64,000 nucleotides of DNA. It comes from Candidatus Peribacteria bacterium (GTDB lineage Bacteria > Patescibacteriota > Gracilibacteria > BD1-5 > UBA6164). Below the pieces are notes generated by a model. That model was not told the origin of the DNA, ran no database searches, and saw nothing but the letters and a program-made list of their open reading frames with translations. Position 1 is the first letter of the stretch. Each line of letters opens with the position of its first letter. The DNA lies in NCBI GenBank assembly GCA_023898505.1, contig CP060226.1:682001-746000 (forward strand), in the 5' to 3' direction. Of the stretch, positions 10,911-22,382 are shown in pieces. A program made the position numbers and the translations under genes.

Positions 10911-10925
10911 AGATGTGTGTATAAT
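10898..10925 (+). promoter_or_regulatory. Promoter for the second TrmB-like gene
   Basis: TTGTAA, 16-base spacer, perfect TATAAT, 30 bases before the ATG at 10955. The two promoters here overlap on opposite strands, so binding of one factor could affect both. Confidence 0.65.
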
Positions 10926-10954
10926 AAGTGTGAATATATGCTTCACAACAGAGT

Positions 10955-11713
10955 ATGAAACTTTGATGACTCCTCCAGAAAGTAGGCCTTAGCGAAAAGC
11001 ATGCAGAGGTATTTATTCTCCTCTATACCTATGGATCTCGTCCAGCCTCTACTATCGCTCAAATGCTTGGGGAGGAACGTACCAATATCTATAAGACCCT
11101 CCAGGCGTTAGTAAGAAAATGACTTGTTGCAGAACATATCCGCGGTGGAGTAAAGCATTTCTTTATCGCAAACAAAGAAGTACTTAGACACAAGATCGAA
11201 GAAGAAAAAAAGCAAATTCTCGAACAAGAAAAACTGCTTCCACAAATCGAAAAAGAACTTACCTCTCTTGATAATTCTCGTGTATCCCCCCTACCAAAGA
11301 TGCAATTTTTTGAAGGAAGTGATGGTATTAATAATGTATTTTCAGATATCCTCAGTATTACGATAGAAAAGAAATACTCCACCATTAAGTGTATCAGTGC
11401 AAATCCTCTTTCCACCCTTTCATCAAACAATAAAAATCTAGAAATAATGGCGGGAAGTTTCTTTCAAGACTTAAACGAGAGAAACATTACGATTGATTCA
11501 TATCTTGGAAGTGGCATACTCATGTTAGAGGCTCTTATTCAGAGCTCTTCAAATAAAGATATTGCAGAATTATCGGTATGAAATAACTCCCTCACACTAT
11601 TTATTGTATGAGAGATCGTATATCTCCTGATATTTAAACAAGTTCCATTTGCTATCAAACTTGAAAGTGCTGAGTTTGCAGACCTCCTACACTTTCTTTT
11701 AAAGAAAATTTAA
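10955..11713 (+). CDS. TrmB-like transcriptional regulator 2
   Basis: 252 aa with five UGA-Gly codons (two in a row at residues 4-5, one in the winged helix, two near residues 210-220). It parallels the first TrmB-like protein: VGLSEKHAEVFILLYTYG and ERTNIYKTLQALVRKGLV form the winged HTH, with the UGA exactly where paralogues and homologues have a Gly or Glu before L-V. A Lys/Glu-rich coiled coil follows, then the effector-like domain (YLGSGILMLEAL, FKQVPFAIKLES). Both regulators lie inside the array against its direction and divergent to an array gene (P2, P3). Confidence 0.86.
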
Positions 11714-11805
11714 GGTCGATATATAACTAGATTTTCCTTAATCCTTTGCTTCACTACAAGATGGGAACCTTTTCCCTCTATTATCTCAGAGAAGAGTGTG
11801 CCCTT

Positions 11806-11841
11806 TTAATATACTTCCTTATTATAATAACACTCCTCGTC
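11806..11841 (-). pseudogene. Fossil C-terminus of an array paralogue
   Basis: Read on the minus strand this stretch encodes EECYYNKEVY followed by TAA, the closing motif of class A/B proteins (compare CETCYNKEVY in P2). No open frame with family features lies upstream, because the real P4 stop is about 20 bases away. It looks like the remnant of a deleted or recombined paralogue at the P4/P3 junction. Confidence 0.6.
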
Positions 11842-11861
11842 ACCGCTAAAGCGGGACCAGA

Positions 11862-13721
11862 CTAATACACCTCTTTCTCGTAACATGTCTGGCAGTACAC
11901 TATTTCTGGTCTATCTGGGGCATAGGTAGTTTGGATTGGTTTGTGGCACTTATCACAAGTTCTCTCGTAGAGTTTTCTCGGGTTTCTGAGTTGCATCCTA
12001 TCGAGGTGGCGTTGGTCGGGGTGGCGTCTTGGGATAGGAAGTTTATGTTTACGGTAGAACTCGAGTTCTTGTTTGATGATTCTAAATGGTTTCTTCGTGA
12101 CTTCACACTCTATCGCCCAATTCAGGATATCATCAGGGATATCTTCTATGTTTTGTGGAAGTTTATCTGCAGGAATTATTTTATCTACTTTGGGTGGTGG
12201 GGATTCGTAGGTGGACCAATTAAATACCGGTCAAGTATGGTCATCACGAGGAGTGTCAGCGACGTGGTGATCTTCTGAGATTGCTTCGTCATCCTTCCTC
12301 GCAATGACAGGAGAAAGAGAAAATTGAAACATTCATTCTTGTCCCCTCTCCTTACAGGAGAGGGGTAGGGTGAGGTCTTTCTTGAGAGAGTGGCTAAGGG
12401 GTGGTGTCAGTGGATAGTATTCTTGAGCTACCGTTTCATTGTAACCGAAAGGACTCATGCTGCTTGGGAAGAATTCTCCCCATTCTCAGGTAGTCATCAT
12501 ATGTTCGATGATCTTTGGGACAAGAGTTTCATACTCTTCTTTCGTGTATTGTTTGTTGAGAATACAGTAGGATGTATTGCGGAGTCAGATGCATCCGAAG
12601 CAACTCTGACATGAATAACAATGTTCACTATAAAATATATCAGAACTATTAAAACAATAATCCGTAAAACAAGACTTATACGCTAAATCAGGAACTATAG
12701 ACTCATAACAAAGCTCATGCTTTCATCAAATTAATATATCATAACTATTTATAGGCTCATCAGATCATCACCAATAATACTTACAATTTTCTCCATTGAA
12801 TATATCAAAAGACTCTGTAACATTTTTACAGTTATTTAAATAGTTTCAAGTAGAGTGAATGCAATTAGTTTGAAAACTATATAGCTTTGGCAGATGGAAA
12901 TAGAAAAGAAAAAACTTATCTTTTATAGCTAATAAATTTTTATAATTTCATATATTATACTGTTGCATCTCTTTTAAAAAGGTATCTTTTGTAAGCTCCT
13001 TATTAAAAATACAATATTTTTTATTTCTCAGTCACACACATCAGAAGCAATGCTTACATCATTTCAAATCAATTCAAAATACACAATCACTACAGTCTGT
13101 AGAGTTTTGTAAGAACTGACAATTATAACTTTCTAAGACATTCGTGCATTCATACAAATGTCCTGAATTCCATATAGAAATACAGTCAATGCTATCTTTG
13201 TAATACGCTCAATATTGAGAATACATAGAATCCTCTACATGCCATGCAGTGGTAACCATGTACACGTTCTTTCCATAAGAAAAGTTATAACAATATTCTG
13301 AATTGATGCTATTTATTCCGTTGTCATTTATCATACTAACTTTGGGTACCGAGTTGGACAATTGAGAGTACTGAGAAAAAAAAGAAACATCAAAGTAAAC
13401 ATCCAAAGAATAATCCATTGCATTCCATGTATCTGACAACCATACATCGTGTGCGTATACTTTCAAATTCTTATCTGGAGAAAAGTTTGAGATTATGTCT
13501 TTACCTGAATAATCACACTTTCTAGAATAAAACTTCCTCTCATTTCTAAAAGAAGCTCTCCTCTGTTGTCTACAATCAGGGCAGAGAGTTGGAGATGATA
13601 TCGAGTATTTCTTTCATCAAAAAGTAGGACTTACTTTTTCATAAAACTCCATATCTTTATCGGTGATATCAAAGCTTATCGAGCAGTGCTTACAGGTTTT
13701 GGTTTCGATTACTTTTTCCAT
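11862..13721 (-). CDS. Cys-rich zinc-ribbon repeat protein P4 (class A)
   Basis: 619 aa, with about seventeen UGA-Gly codons, the densest in the array. Starts at ATG 13721, nine bases after the P5 TAG, so it is translated from the same mRNA as P5. The N-terminus KTCKHCSISFDITDKDMEFY is followed by SPTF then two UGA codons and KKYS, where P1 has GGT GGT. WLSDTWNAMDYS replaces the usual WWSD block. The centre shows NSTDCSDCVFGIDLKG-like Cys units and FGCIGLRNTSYCILNKQY. The C-terminus is nearly identical to P1/P2 (NWAIECEVTKKPF, RRHPDQRHLDRM, CDKCHKPI, YCQTCYEKEVY). Function unknown; metal binding inferred. Confidence 0.86.
12239..12380. repeat. Composite repeat insert inside P4
   Basis: Two different dispersed elements are joined here: one ending GATTGCTTCGTCATCCTTCC (translated VIARKDDEAI) and one CCTCTCCTTACAGGAGAGGGG (translated LPLSCKERG). 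They occupy the linker just before VFNWSTYES. The first element is almost base-identical to the insert of P8. Confidence 0.8.
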
Positions 13722-13730
13722 ACGTATACA

Positions 13731-15314
13731 CTATAATCAAAAATTAAGCTTCATCCTCTCCATCCAGTGGATCTCAGGAAGTGGGAGTCAGTGTTTCATA
13801 AGGAAGTCATACTCCATCTGTACGATACGATAATAATTCCCTTTTTTGTCTTGAATTACCTTTTTTAGAATCTCTGGGTTGATATACCAGTTTCAGTTTT
13901 CATCATAACCTTGGTAATCGGAGATACCTCACCCTAGCCCTCTCCTTACAGGAGAGGGAATATTTGGATTTTTATTATTACTTCATCCATTTTCTTCCTC
14001 TCCTTGAGGAGAGGATTGAGGTGAGGTTAAAACCACGTCTGCCCCTTCGGGGATATCTACTTTTATTTCTTCATCTCTCCACATATATCCCTCTGCTTCA
14101 ACTTCTTCTTTGCTAAAGTCTCAGAGGATACCTGCCATCGTATCGTTGAAATAAAAGGGATTCAGTGTTCCTGGAAAGAAGTCTCAGAGGATACCGTCTT
14201 GTTCCATCTGAGAAAATATCTTGTCTGCAAGTATCTCCCATTCTTCCTTCGTATATTGTTTATTGAGGATACAGTAAGATTTGTTTTTGAGGCCGATACA
14301 GCCGAGACAGTAGGAACAATTGGTACAATAATAACTATAAAATAAGTGATTTGAGAGATCAACCGAATGACAAATGTATAAATCATCTGAACCGGTACCC
14401 GCCCAACATACTCAATAATATCTATCCCCCCTTGGTCATCCACCACCAAAGGCATCATAAAAATCTTTATTCCCATGATTTGATCCCATGAAGATAATAT
14501 TCTTCCCACTATGCACATTATACGAGAAGTAGCCATTTTCAACGTCTTCACAGAGAGGAATAAATCTTCCTGTAGAATTTTGACAAAACGGTCCAAGTCC
14601 TTCGGCTCTTAAATTCATATAGTATTCAAAATATTGATGTTTGTCCTGGAGAATCTCTGCCTTTTGCTTGAGGTATTCTTCTTTCGAAAGCTGCGTATTT
14701 CTGATACAGTAACTCGTATTTTCCAGATGGTCACAAAAAATACACTCGCTACAACCTGTCAGATTCGAAGAAAACCAGATGTTATTACAATTATAAATAT
14801 AACGCGCATAAAAGATATTATACGACTGCAATACTCCCGCCCCAAAGTACACATTATCGGAAGTATCCCATACCATAAAACTATTGAGGACATTACTACA
14901 ACCAAGCTTGATATAAAAACTGTACAAGATATTCTCACAATCATGTACAACTCCATTTGATAAGTAGACATTTCTCGAGTTATACACATTGTCCCCATAC
15001 TGGGCATTTTCAGAACCAAAAGAAAACAAATTATAGAGCGGAATACTCAAATACAATTCTCGGTAATTCTCAAAAAATGTTTTCTCAAAATCATACACTT
15101 TCGCCTTTTTCTGTAGCTCATCACGAGACCCTTCAAATTCTTCCGAGCTTAATACTACCGAATTGATACGATCTGTTTTTGGAAGACTCGTAATAACACC
15201 GCCCCTCTGATAAAACGCAAACGGAAACCAACTCGCAATCTCTTTCAAAAAATCACGAAATGATGTTTGTTTCCTTCGTGTGATAATTTGTTGTTTCCAG
15301 TATTCTAAATTCAT
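13731..15314 (-). CDS. Cys-containing solenoid-like protein P5 (class C)
   Basis: 527 aa. Class C lacks the N-terminal zinc ribbon and begins with a helix shared by P7 and P9 (RRKQTSFRDFLKEIASW). From about residue 85 there are repeating ~20-residue units of the type NSRNVYLSNGVVHDCENILYS, with alternating Asn-Val-Tyr and Asn-Ile-Phe/Trp strands, as in beta-solenoids. Then comes SNLTGCSECIFCDHLENTSYC, a second solenoid stretch, and GCIGLKNKSYCILNKQYTKEEWE. The C-terminus is helical (YRIVQMEYDFLMKHGLPLPE). With UGA read as Gly it ends NFGL-TAG. Four or more UGA codons. Role unknown; cotranscribed with P4. Confidence 0.85.
13927..14035. repeat. Paired GGAGAGGG repeats inside P5
   Basis: Two CCTCACC...CTCTCC / GGAGAGG...GGTGAGG elements in opposite orientation, each with its own hairpin, are translated as the linker between ADVVLTSP and DYQGYDENGNWYI. 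The flanking coding sequence is conserved in P7 and P9 while the insert is not. Confidence 0.8.
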
Positions 15315-15363
15315 AAGTATCGTGGGTAAAATGAAAGGAATTAGGGCGAGTTATTGCAACATA

Positions 15364-17229
15364 CTAATACACCGTGGCATCATAACACTTCTGACAGTAA
15401 ATTCTTTCTTCATGAGATCAAGAATATACCGAAATAATCTTTTCATGGCAATGAGAACAATTAACCAGGTATAATCAAATCTTTGGAATTCTCTCACGTC
15501 TCTCGGAAATACGTACATCTGGATGAATCCTTGGAAGTGCTATCGAATGAGCCGCATAAAAATCGAGTTCCTTCTTGATAACACGATATGCCCTTCCCGT
15601 TTTTTCACACATAATCGCCTTTGAAAGTATATCTGTATCCTTTGGATTGAGCATATTTGGGATATCTGAAGCCGGTATAATCTCTACCCCTTCTGGAATA
15701 TCTACTTCCTTTTCTCGGGTTCTCCAGGTTACCGGTATCTGTTCACTCCCTCATAAATCCCATACTGCCTGGCTGATGAATTTTTCTGGTTCCAAAACAT
15801 AGACTTTCCCCTTTCCTTGAGGATTTTCAGAGACTATTCTCCCCGACAACTCTGAAAATGATGCCGTACCACTATCAAGGGTATCGACATATATGACTTT
15901 TTCTACTGGGAATTCCTCAGAGATATTGGTATCGTTCAGTGGAAACGGAGCATATTTAGGATCAAGCATCTTCCCCCAGAGTCCTTTCGCTTGCAAATCT
16001 TCTCGTATTTGTGATAACTGTCTCGCATATTCTTCTTTTGAGTATTGCATATTTAAAATCGAATAATCTTGATTTTGCAAACCAAAACAAAACACTACAT
16101 GATTACAATTTTTCGTTTTTTGTGAATAATAGGCATCATTTGTTACTTCCGCATTTATCAAGAAATACCCGTTTGTCACTGGACCACATCCCATAGAGTG
16201 GTACATCCTCTCAATTTCTCAAAACCCATACGAACTATAGACATCTTTTGCTGGTCATGGAAACCCCATATGGCTATTAATTGTTGTTTCCGATCACTGT
16301 AACCCAAATCCATAGATAACATCTTTTGAGTCTTGCAACCCATCTCCATATGCTTTTTCAGCATTGATATGATTGAGGGCTTTTTTTATACTTTGCTGTT
16401 TTAACAATTCATACCTCTTTTCTAACTCCTTTCTTCCTGTAGAGGTCGACATTTGTTTTTGAAGTTCTGCTTTCATCGATTCATACTGTTCTTTTGGGTA
16501 CTGTGTATTTTGAATCATATATTTCTTTCCTACTTGGTTATGACAAAAGATACACTCTTCACAATCTCTCATATCATAGGAAAACCAGATATACTTTGAG
16601 TTTACGATTTCATCACTAAAAAATACCCCATAGCTATCAAATACTTGCACACTCTCAGCGACGAGTTGAGATCCATAGGTATTCGACGAGTTATAGATAT
16701 CTTTTGACCCCGTAGATACATAGGAAAAATAGATATCTTCATTATCCTGAAAGCATGCGAAACTATAGTAGGCATTTTTTAGATATCCTGCACGATTGCA
16801 GTACCAGATATTTTCATTGCTCCGAAAGATATCGGTCCCCGACTTTGGGATCTCTTGTAGCAGCTCATAGTATGATGTAAGGACATCTCCATCAACAGGT
16901 TTACCCATATGTCCAAATCCTTCTTCTCTATCCCATTCATCATAGTCATACACCTTGCCCGTGTATTCGGGATGAAACATAGAAAGAATTTTTTTACCAG
17001 ATTTATCACTCTTTCTCCAGTAGAGTTTACGCTCATTTCTCCACAAAAACATACTACGCAAGCGACAATCAAAACAGAGATCTGACACGGAAAACCCCTG
17101 TTTTTGTAGAAATACTTGTTCTTTGTGAAATACGGGATACTCCTCTCCACACCAACGGCAAAGGAAAAACTCCGCTATCTTCTCGCCACTTTTTTCTGCG
17201 ATGTACTGAAATACTTCTCTTGAAGGCAT
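15364..17229 (-). CDS. Cys-rich repeat protein P6 (class B)
   Basis: 621 aa with about six UGA-Gly codons. N-terminus QYIAEKSGEKIAEFF, ribbon LCRWCGEEY ... LCFDCRLRSMF, then LWRNERKLYWRKSDKSGKK (the class A FRNER block). The middle is a solenoid-like region with few Cys: NENIWYCNRAGYLKNAYYS, EDIYFSYVSTGSKDIYNS and similar, so it links class A and class C. DCEECIFCHNQVGKKYMIQNTQYPKEQYE and VVFCFGLQNQDYSILNMQYSKEEYA are two versions of the conserved terminal module. The C-terminus is VYVLEPEKFIS, GRAYRVIKKELDF and ribbon CSHCHEKI ... YCQKCYDATVY. No palindromic insert. 134 bases upstream of P5 start region is small, so an operon is likely. Confidence 0.86.
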
Positions 17230-17298
17230 AGAAAAAAGTAAAAGATAAGAAACCTGTATATCATAACAAAAATAGGGCTAATTGCAATAAAAGAAATT

Positions 17299-18903
17299 CT
17301 AGACTCAGATTCCAGACTGCATCCTCTCCATCCAGTGAGTCTCAGGAAGTGGAAGTCCGTGCTTCATAAGGAAGTCATACTCCATCTGCACAATACGGTA
17401 GTAATTCCCCTTTTCATCTTGGATAACCTTTTTCATAATCTCTGGATTGATGTGCCAGTTTCCTTGTTCATCGTAGCCTTGGTAGTCGGAAAGAAGATCC
17501 CCCCCTCAGCCTCTCGCCTTTAGAGTAGAGGGGGAATATGATTGAGCCTGCTCCCTCTCCCCCAAGGGAGAGGGTTGGGGTGAGGGCAATATTGAGGGGG
17601 ACTGAGGGGGAGTCGTATATACCACTTCTGCTCCTGCGGGGATATCTACCCTTATCTCCTCATCTCTCCACATATATCCTTCCTTCTCTACTTCTTCTTT
17701 CGTAAAGTCTCCGAGGATGCCTGCCATCGTATCGTTGAAATAAAAAGGATTCAGCTCTCCTGGAAAGAAGTCTCAGAGGATACCGCCTTGTTCCATCTGA
17801 GAAAATATCTTGTCTGCGAGTATTTCCCACTCCTCTTTGCTATACTGTGTATTTAAAATACAGTAGGATATATTCTTCAGCCCAATACATCAGATACAAT
17901 AATGACACTTCTCTAAGAAATAAGAATAAAAGATCATACTACAGGCATCACATTCCCCCGAGTTGTAGAGATCATGAGAGCCCGTATTTCCAGCAGAAAG
18001 TACACCATAAAAATCACGAGCATCAAGTCCTACATCAAACGCATCATAAAAATTCTCAGAACCATTTCCTCCATGTCCCAACATTGCATTTCGACCATTT
18101 TTTAGATACGAATAAAAGTATCCTTGCTCCACATTTTCACAAAAATAGATCGCATTCCCAGTACAATTTTTTGATTGATAATTGCGTCATTTTTTATTTA
18201 AAGACTGATACCACTGCGTGAATTTTTCTTTTTGGTGTAAAATCTCCTGCTTTTTTTGTTGGTACTCTTCTTTTTCATACTTCACATTTTTTATACAGTA
18301 TGACTGGTGCTCAAGACCATCACAAAATAGACACTCCTGACATCAAATCAAATTTGTAGAAAACCAACAGTTACTGGAACTTGTGATATACCTACAGTAG
18401 AAAATATTATAACACCCATTAAATACAATTGCGCTCATATAGATATTTTCTACATTTCTATTTACAAGAAACGAATTAAAGACATTGGTAATATGAGAGT
18501 AACAAAAGGCACTATAACAAACATTTTCAGCATCATCTCCAACCGTTGAACTGAGATAAATATTTCTCCCTCAAAATGTTGAGTCAGAATACTCAGAATT
18601 ATGGTTATTATAGAATTGGAGAGTGGGAGGAAATGGAGTCGCATCAAACAATTTGGAAAAATTTTCAAAAAAGCTCAGCCTAAAATCATACTCTCTTCAA
18701 GGTAATGTAGTTCTTAACTCTTGATATTTTTGAGATGAAACGAGATGCTTAATACGTGATACTTCTGGATAACGAGAAATATATCCCGTATTTTTATACA
18801 AAATAATCGGCTTCCAGCTCGTTATTTCTTTTAAAAAATCCCTAAAAGAAGTCTGCTTCTTTTTTTCCTTGATTTTTTCTTGCCAGTGTTGTATACGAGA
18901 CAT
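17299..18903 (-). CDS. Cys-containing solenoid-like protein P7 (class C)
   Basis: 534 aa. The ATG at 18903 (MSRIQHWQEKIKEKKKQ) matches the starts of P5 and P9; an upstream in-frame ATG at 18963 would add 20 unmatched residues. Features in order: SFRDFLKEITSW helix, solenoid-like units (VENIYMSAIVFNGCYNIFYC), CQECLFCDGLEHQSYCIKN, coiled helix rich in Lys/Gln, a Gly/Asn-rich stretch (GRNAMLGHGGNGSENFY), GCIGLKNISYCILNTQYSKEEWE, and the helical tail YRIVQMEYDFLMKHGLPLPE. Five or more UGA-Gly codons. It ends SGIGV-TAG. Function unknown. Confidence 0.84.
17498..17614. repeat. GGAGAGGG-type repeats inside P7
   Basis: Several elements (CCTCTCCCCCAAGGGAGAGG, a CTCCCTCTCC stretch and AGGGGGACTGAGGGGGAG) are read in frame as a Pro/Ser-rich linker with SPQPSPLGERE, between AEVVYTTPPQS and DYQGYDEQGNWHI. 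Confidence 0.8.
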
Positions 18904-18963
18904 AAATGGATAGTAAAATTTATTAACACCCCTCATCACCAAGGACGGGAATGAAACTTGCAT

Positions 18964-20763
18964 CTAGTATACTTCAGAATTGTAGCAACTTTCACAGTAC
19001 ACTATCTCCGGTCTCTCGGGTGCATAGGTGGTTTGGATTTGTTTGTGGCACTTGTCACAGGTTCTCTCATAGAGTTTTCTCGGATTTCTGAGTTGCATCC
19101 TGTCGAGGTGACGTTGATCTGGGTGTCTTCTTGGAATTGGGAGTTTGTGTTTACGGTAGAACTCCAGTTCTTGTTTGATGATTCTAAATGGTTTCTTCGT
19201 GACTTCACACTCTATTGCCCAATTCAGGATATCATCAGGGATATCTTCGATATTGGTAGGGAGTTTGTTTGCTGGAATTATTTTATCTACTTTTGGTGTT
19301 GGAGATTCGTAGGTTGACCAGTTAAATAGTGGTCAAGTATGGTCATCACGAGGAGTGTCAGCGACGTGGTGATCTTCTGAGATTGCTTCGTCATCCTTCC
19401 TCGCAATGACGGAAGAAAGAGAAAATTGAAACATTCATTCTTGTTCCCCTCCTTGATAGGGAGGGGTTATCGGATAGTACTCCATTGCTACCGTTTCATT
19501 GTAGCCAAAAGGACTCATACTACTTGGGAAGAATTCCCCCCATTCTCCGGTACTCACCATATGTTCGATGATCTTTGGAACGAGGGTTTCGTATGCTTCT
19601 TTGGTGTATTGTTTGTTGAGGATACAGTAGGATTTATTACGGAGTCAGATGCAGCCAAAACAATGATTGCTAGAATAGCATGAATAACAGTACAATAGAG
19701 CACTGACATCATTGATACAAGAAATACAAAAAAGACATTGCATCGAACTATATCAGCAGGTCAGACTCTCATAGCATAACTGTCATGTATCACCAAAAAA
19801 ATCAAAATCCATACAATCTTCTGTTTTTCTACAAAACGTTATATACTTAGAATCTTTAGAGTTTTCAGTGATGTATGCATGTTGGAGATTTTGACAATTA
19901 TACAGATAATCTCCTGTCGAGTTTTCTATATTGTATCCAGTATAATATTTTAGTGTTACATTATTTTTTAAATGTTCATAATCTTGTAGAATCATAGATC
20001 TTTTTTCTGCATCAGACATTGTTGCCTCATACTCATCTTTAGAAACTGGCTGATTCAAAATATAGTACTCTTCTCCATGAATACCAAAACAAGCAAAACA
20101 GTGTTCACAATTAGAACAGTGAGATATATACTCACAATAGCGACAAGATTGAGAATCAAAGCCATCATACACATGATAACAATTATGCAAGGTAGAACTA
20201 TTATAGCACTCCTGACAGTCATAGATAAACGTACAATCGACGCACTTCTCACACCTTTCTAAATTATCTCCATACAAACAATACTCATTTGTTCCTGAAG
20301 CAAACAATAAATAGCAGTCCTTCAATTTTCATACACAATTAGAATAATCGCTATTCTCAATCATATTTACCTCCGTAGCTGCATGAGGGACCTCAACAGA
20401 AAGTTCTCAAAATTGTTCAAAAAATGAACGGGAAAAATCAAAATCTCTTCCATAATCTATTGGATTCCAAGCATCACTCCACCAAAGATCATAGCGAAAT
20501 GCCTTATGGTATTTATCTGGCGAGTACATAGAAATAATCTCTTGTCAGCTAAAATCACACTTCCTCTTATAAATACTTCTTTCATTTCTCCATGCCAGCC
20601 TCCTCTGCTGCCTACAATCTGGACACAACGTTGGAGATGGTATCAGGTATTTCTTTCATCAAAAAGTAGGACTTACTTTTTCATAAAACTCCATATCTTT
20701 ATCGGTAATGCTGAAACTCACCGAGCAATGTTTACAGGTTTTGGTTTCGATTACTTTTTCCAT
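18964..20763 (-). CDS. Cys-rich zinc-ribbon repeat protein P8 (class A)
   Basis: 599 aa; ATG at 20763 lies nine bases after the P9 TAG, the same spacing as P5-P4. N-terminal ribbon KTCKHCSVSFSITDKD, SPTF plus two UGA codons plus KKYLIPSP, LCPDCRQQRRLAWRNER and WWSDAWNPIDYG. The centre is a dense CxxC zone: RCEKCVDCTFIYDC, ECYNSSTLHNCYHVY, CRYCEYISHCSNCEHCFACFG, then a second set ending GCIGLRNKSYCILNKQY. C-terminus as in P1, ending CESCYNSEVY. This pair (P9-P8) repeats the gene order of P5-P4, so a two-gene unit was probably duplicated. Confidence 0.87.
19331..19467. repeat. Composite repeat insert inside P8
   Basis: About 110 bases are almost identical to the P4 insert (shared stretch with TCATCACGAGGAGTGTCAGC and GATTGCTTCGTCATCCTTCC), joined to a different CCCCTCCTTGATAGGGAGGGG hairpin. 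In frame, before LFNWSTYES. Confidence 0.8.
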
Positions 20764-20772
20764 ACGTATGCA

Positions 20773-22332
20773 CTATAATCAAAAATTAAGTTTCATCCTC
20801 TCCATCCAGTGGATCTCAGGAAGTGGAAGTCCGTGCTTCATAAGAAAGTCATACTCCATCTGCACAATACGGTAGTAATTCCCCTTTTCATCTTGGATAA
20901 CTTTTTTCATAATCTCTGGATTGATGTACCAGTTTCCTTCTGCATCGTAGCCTTGGTAGTTTGAGAGAAGCTCCCCCTGCTCTCCCGAGGACTCGGGATT
21001 GCCTTCCCCCTCAATTGAGGGGGACTGAGGGGGAGTCGTATATACCACTTCTGCTCCTGCGGGGATATCTACCTTTATCTCTTCATCTCTCCACATATAT
21101 CCCTCTTTTTCCACTTCTTCTTTTGTAAAATCTCCGAGGATTCCTGCCATCGTATCATTGAAGTAAAAAGGATTCAGCTTTCCTGGAAAGAAGTCCCCGA
21201 GAATCCCATCTTGTTCCATCTGAGAAAATATCTTGTCTGCAAGTATCTCCCACTCTTCTTTGGTGTACTGTTTGTTCAAGATACAGTAGGATTTGTTTTT
21301 GAGGCCGATACAGCCGATGCAATAAGAACAAGCATCCAGGTAGTAGGAATAAAAAATATGAGAACTTGCACTAATCTGAGAAGAACAATAGAGATTATTT
21401 GATCCATGTCCCGCTCCACAAACTGCGTAAAAGTCACTACTAGAATCTGACCCTGCACCACCAGGACACACGTCATAAAAGTTTTCATTTCCAGCATCAC
21501 TTCCCGCAAACATAACATTTCTTGCTGTCTTGGTATTGTACACAAAGTTTCCCGCCTCGACATCTTCTGACTCAATAATAAAGTTCCCTTGTACATGATG
21601 ACTTCCATGATTCTTCCCCAAAGGACTTACCCTTTGATACCATTCTAGAAATGCATCTTTCTGTCTTAAGATTTCTTCTTTCTTTTTGAAGTATACTTCT
21701 TTTTCATACGAAACATTATTGATATAATACGAACAATTTTCTAATCCTTCACAAAAGATACACTCGCTACATCCCGTGAGATTCGAGGAAAACCAGATAT
21801 TATTACAATTATTCGAATAACGAGAGTAAAAGATATTATAGGAACTGAGGGTAGCGGTTGAAAAATAGATATTTTCTGAAGTACTGACACTAAAGAGTGA
21901 ATTAAAGATATTTCGCGAGTTATTACGTGTCAAAATACTATAAAATACATTTTCACATCCAGCGATCATAATACTGCTCAGATATGCATTTTTACAATAC
22001 AGTACTACATCAGCATAGTCACAATTTTCATTTTCTCAAAAATGAAAAATCCCTGGTAGTTGTATATTTTGAAATAGTTGTCGATAGTTTTGAAAAAAAT
22101 CGACTCAAAAATCATAGTCTTTCCCTTGTTTGTGGATATCATCTCTTCAAGCCTCAAAATCTTTTATAGAACTAATCTTTACTCTTTCACTTTCTGGAAA
22201 TCGAGAGACGATACCATTATTTTTTGTCACAGCGAAAGGAATCCAGCTGCAAATCTCTCGGATAAAAGTCTCAAAATCTGTCGATTTCCTACTCTCCTGT
22301 ATTTTTACCATCCATGACTTAAGTTCAGGCAT
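20773..22332 (-). CDS. Cys-containing solenoid-like protein P9 (class C)
   Basis: 519 aa. Starts MPELKSWMVKIQESRKS, then TDFETFIREICSW. Solenoid-like units from about residue 90 (AGCENVFYSILTRNNSRNIFN, SENIYFSTATLSSYNIFYS), SSNLTGCSECIFCEGLENCSYY, a Gly-rich second repeat zone (ARNVMFAGSDAGNENFYD), CSYCIGCIGLKNKSYC and the helical tail ending KLNFGL-TAG. Four UGA codons near the N-terminus and one at the C-terminus. Very close to P5 in its C-terminal 200 residues. No signal peptide or membrane helix is seen, so the cell location is open. Confidence 0.86.
20971..21035. repeat. Repeat insert inside P9
   Basis: CTCTCCCGAGGACTCGGGA and CCCCCTCAATTGAGGGGG palindromes are read in frame between AEVVYTTPPQS and NYQGYDAEGNWYI. 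The CCGAGGACTCGGG motif also occurs in intergenic DNA near 24550 and 26095. Confidence 0.72.
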
Positions 22333-22382
22333 ATCTTGAAATTAAGGATATAGCTTGTGTATATCATACACAGAAACTACAT

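Noticed and set aside
11862..13721. UGA as selenocysteine in Cys-rich proteins
   Set aside because: UGA is far too frequent, aligns with Gly rather than Cys in paralogues, and occurs in housekeeping enzymes such as HisS.
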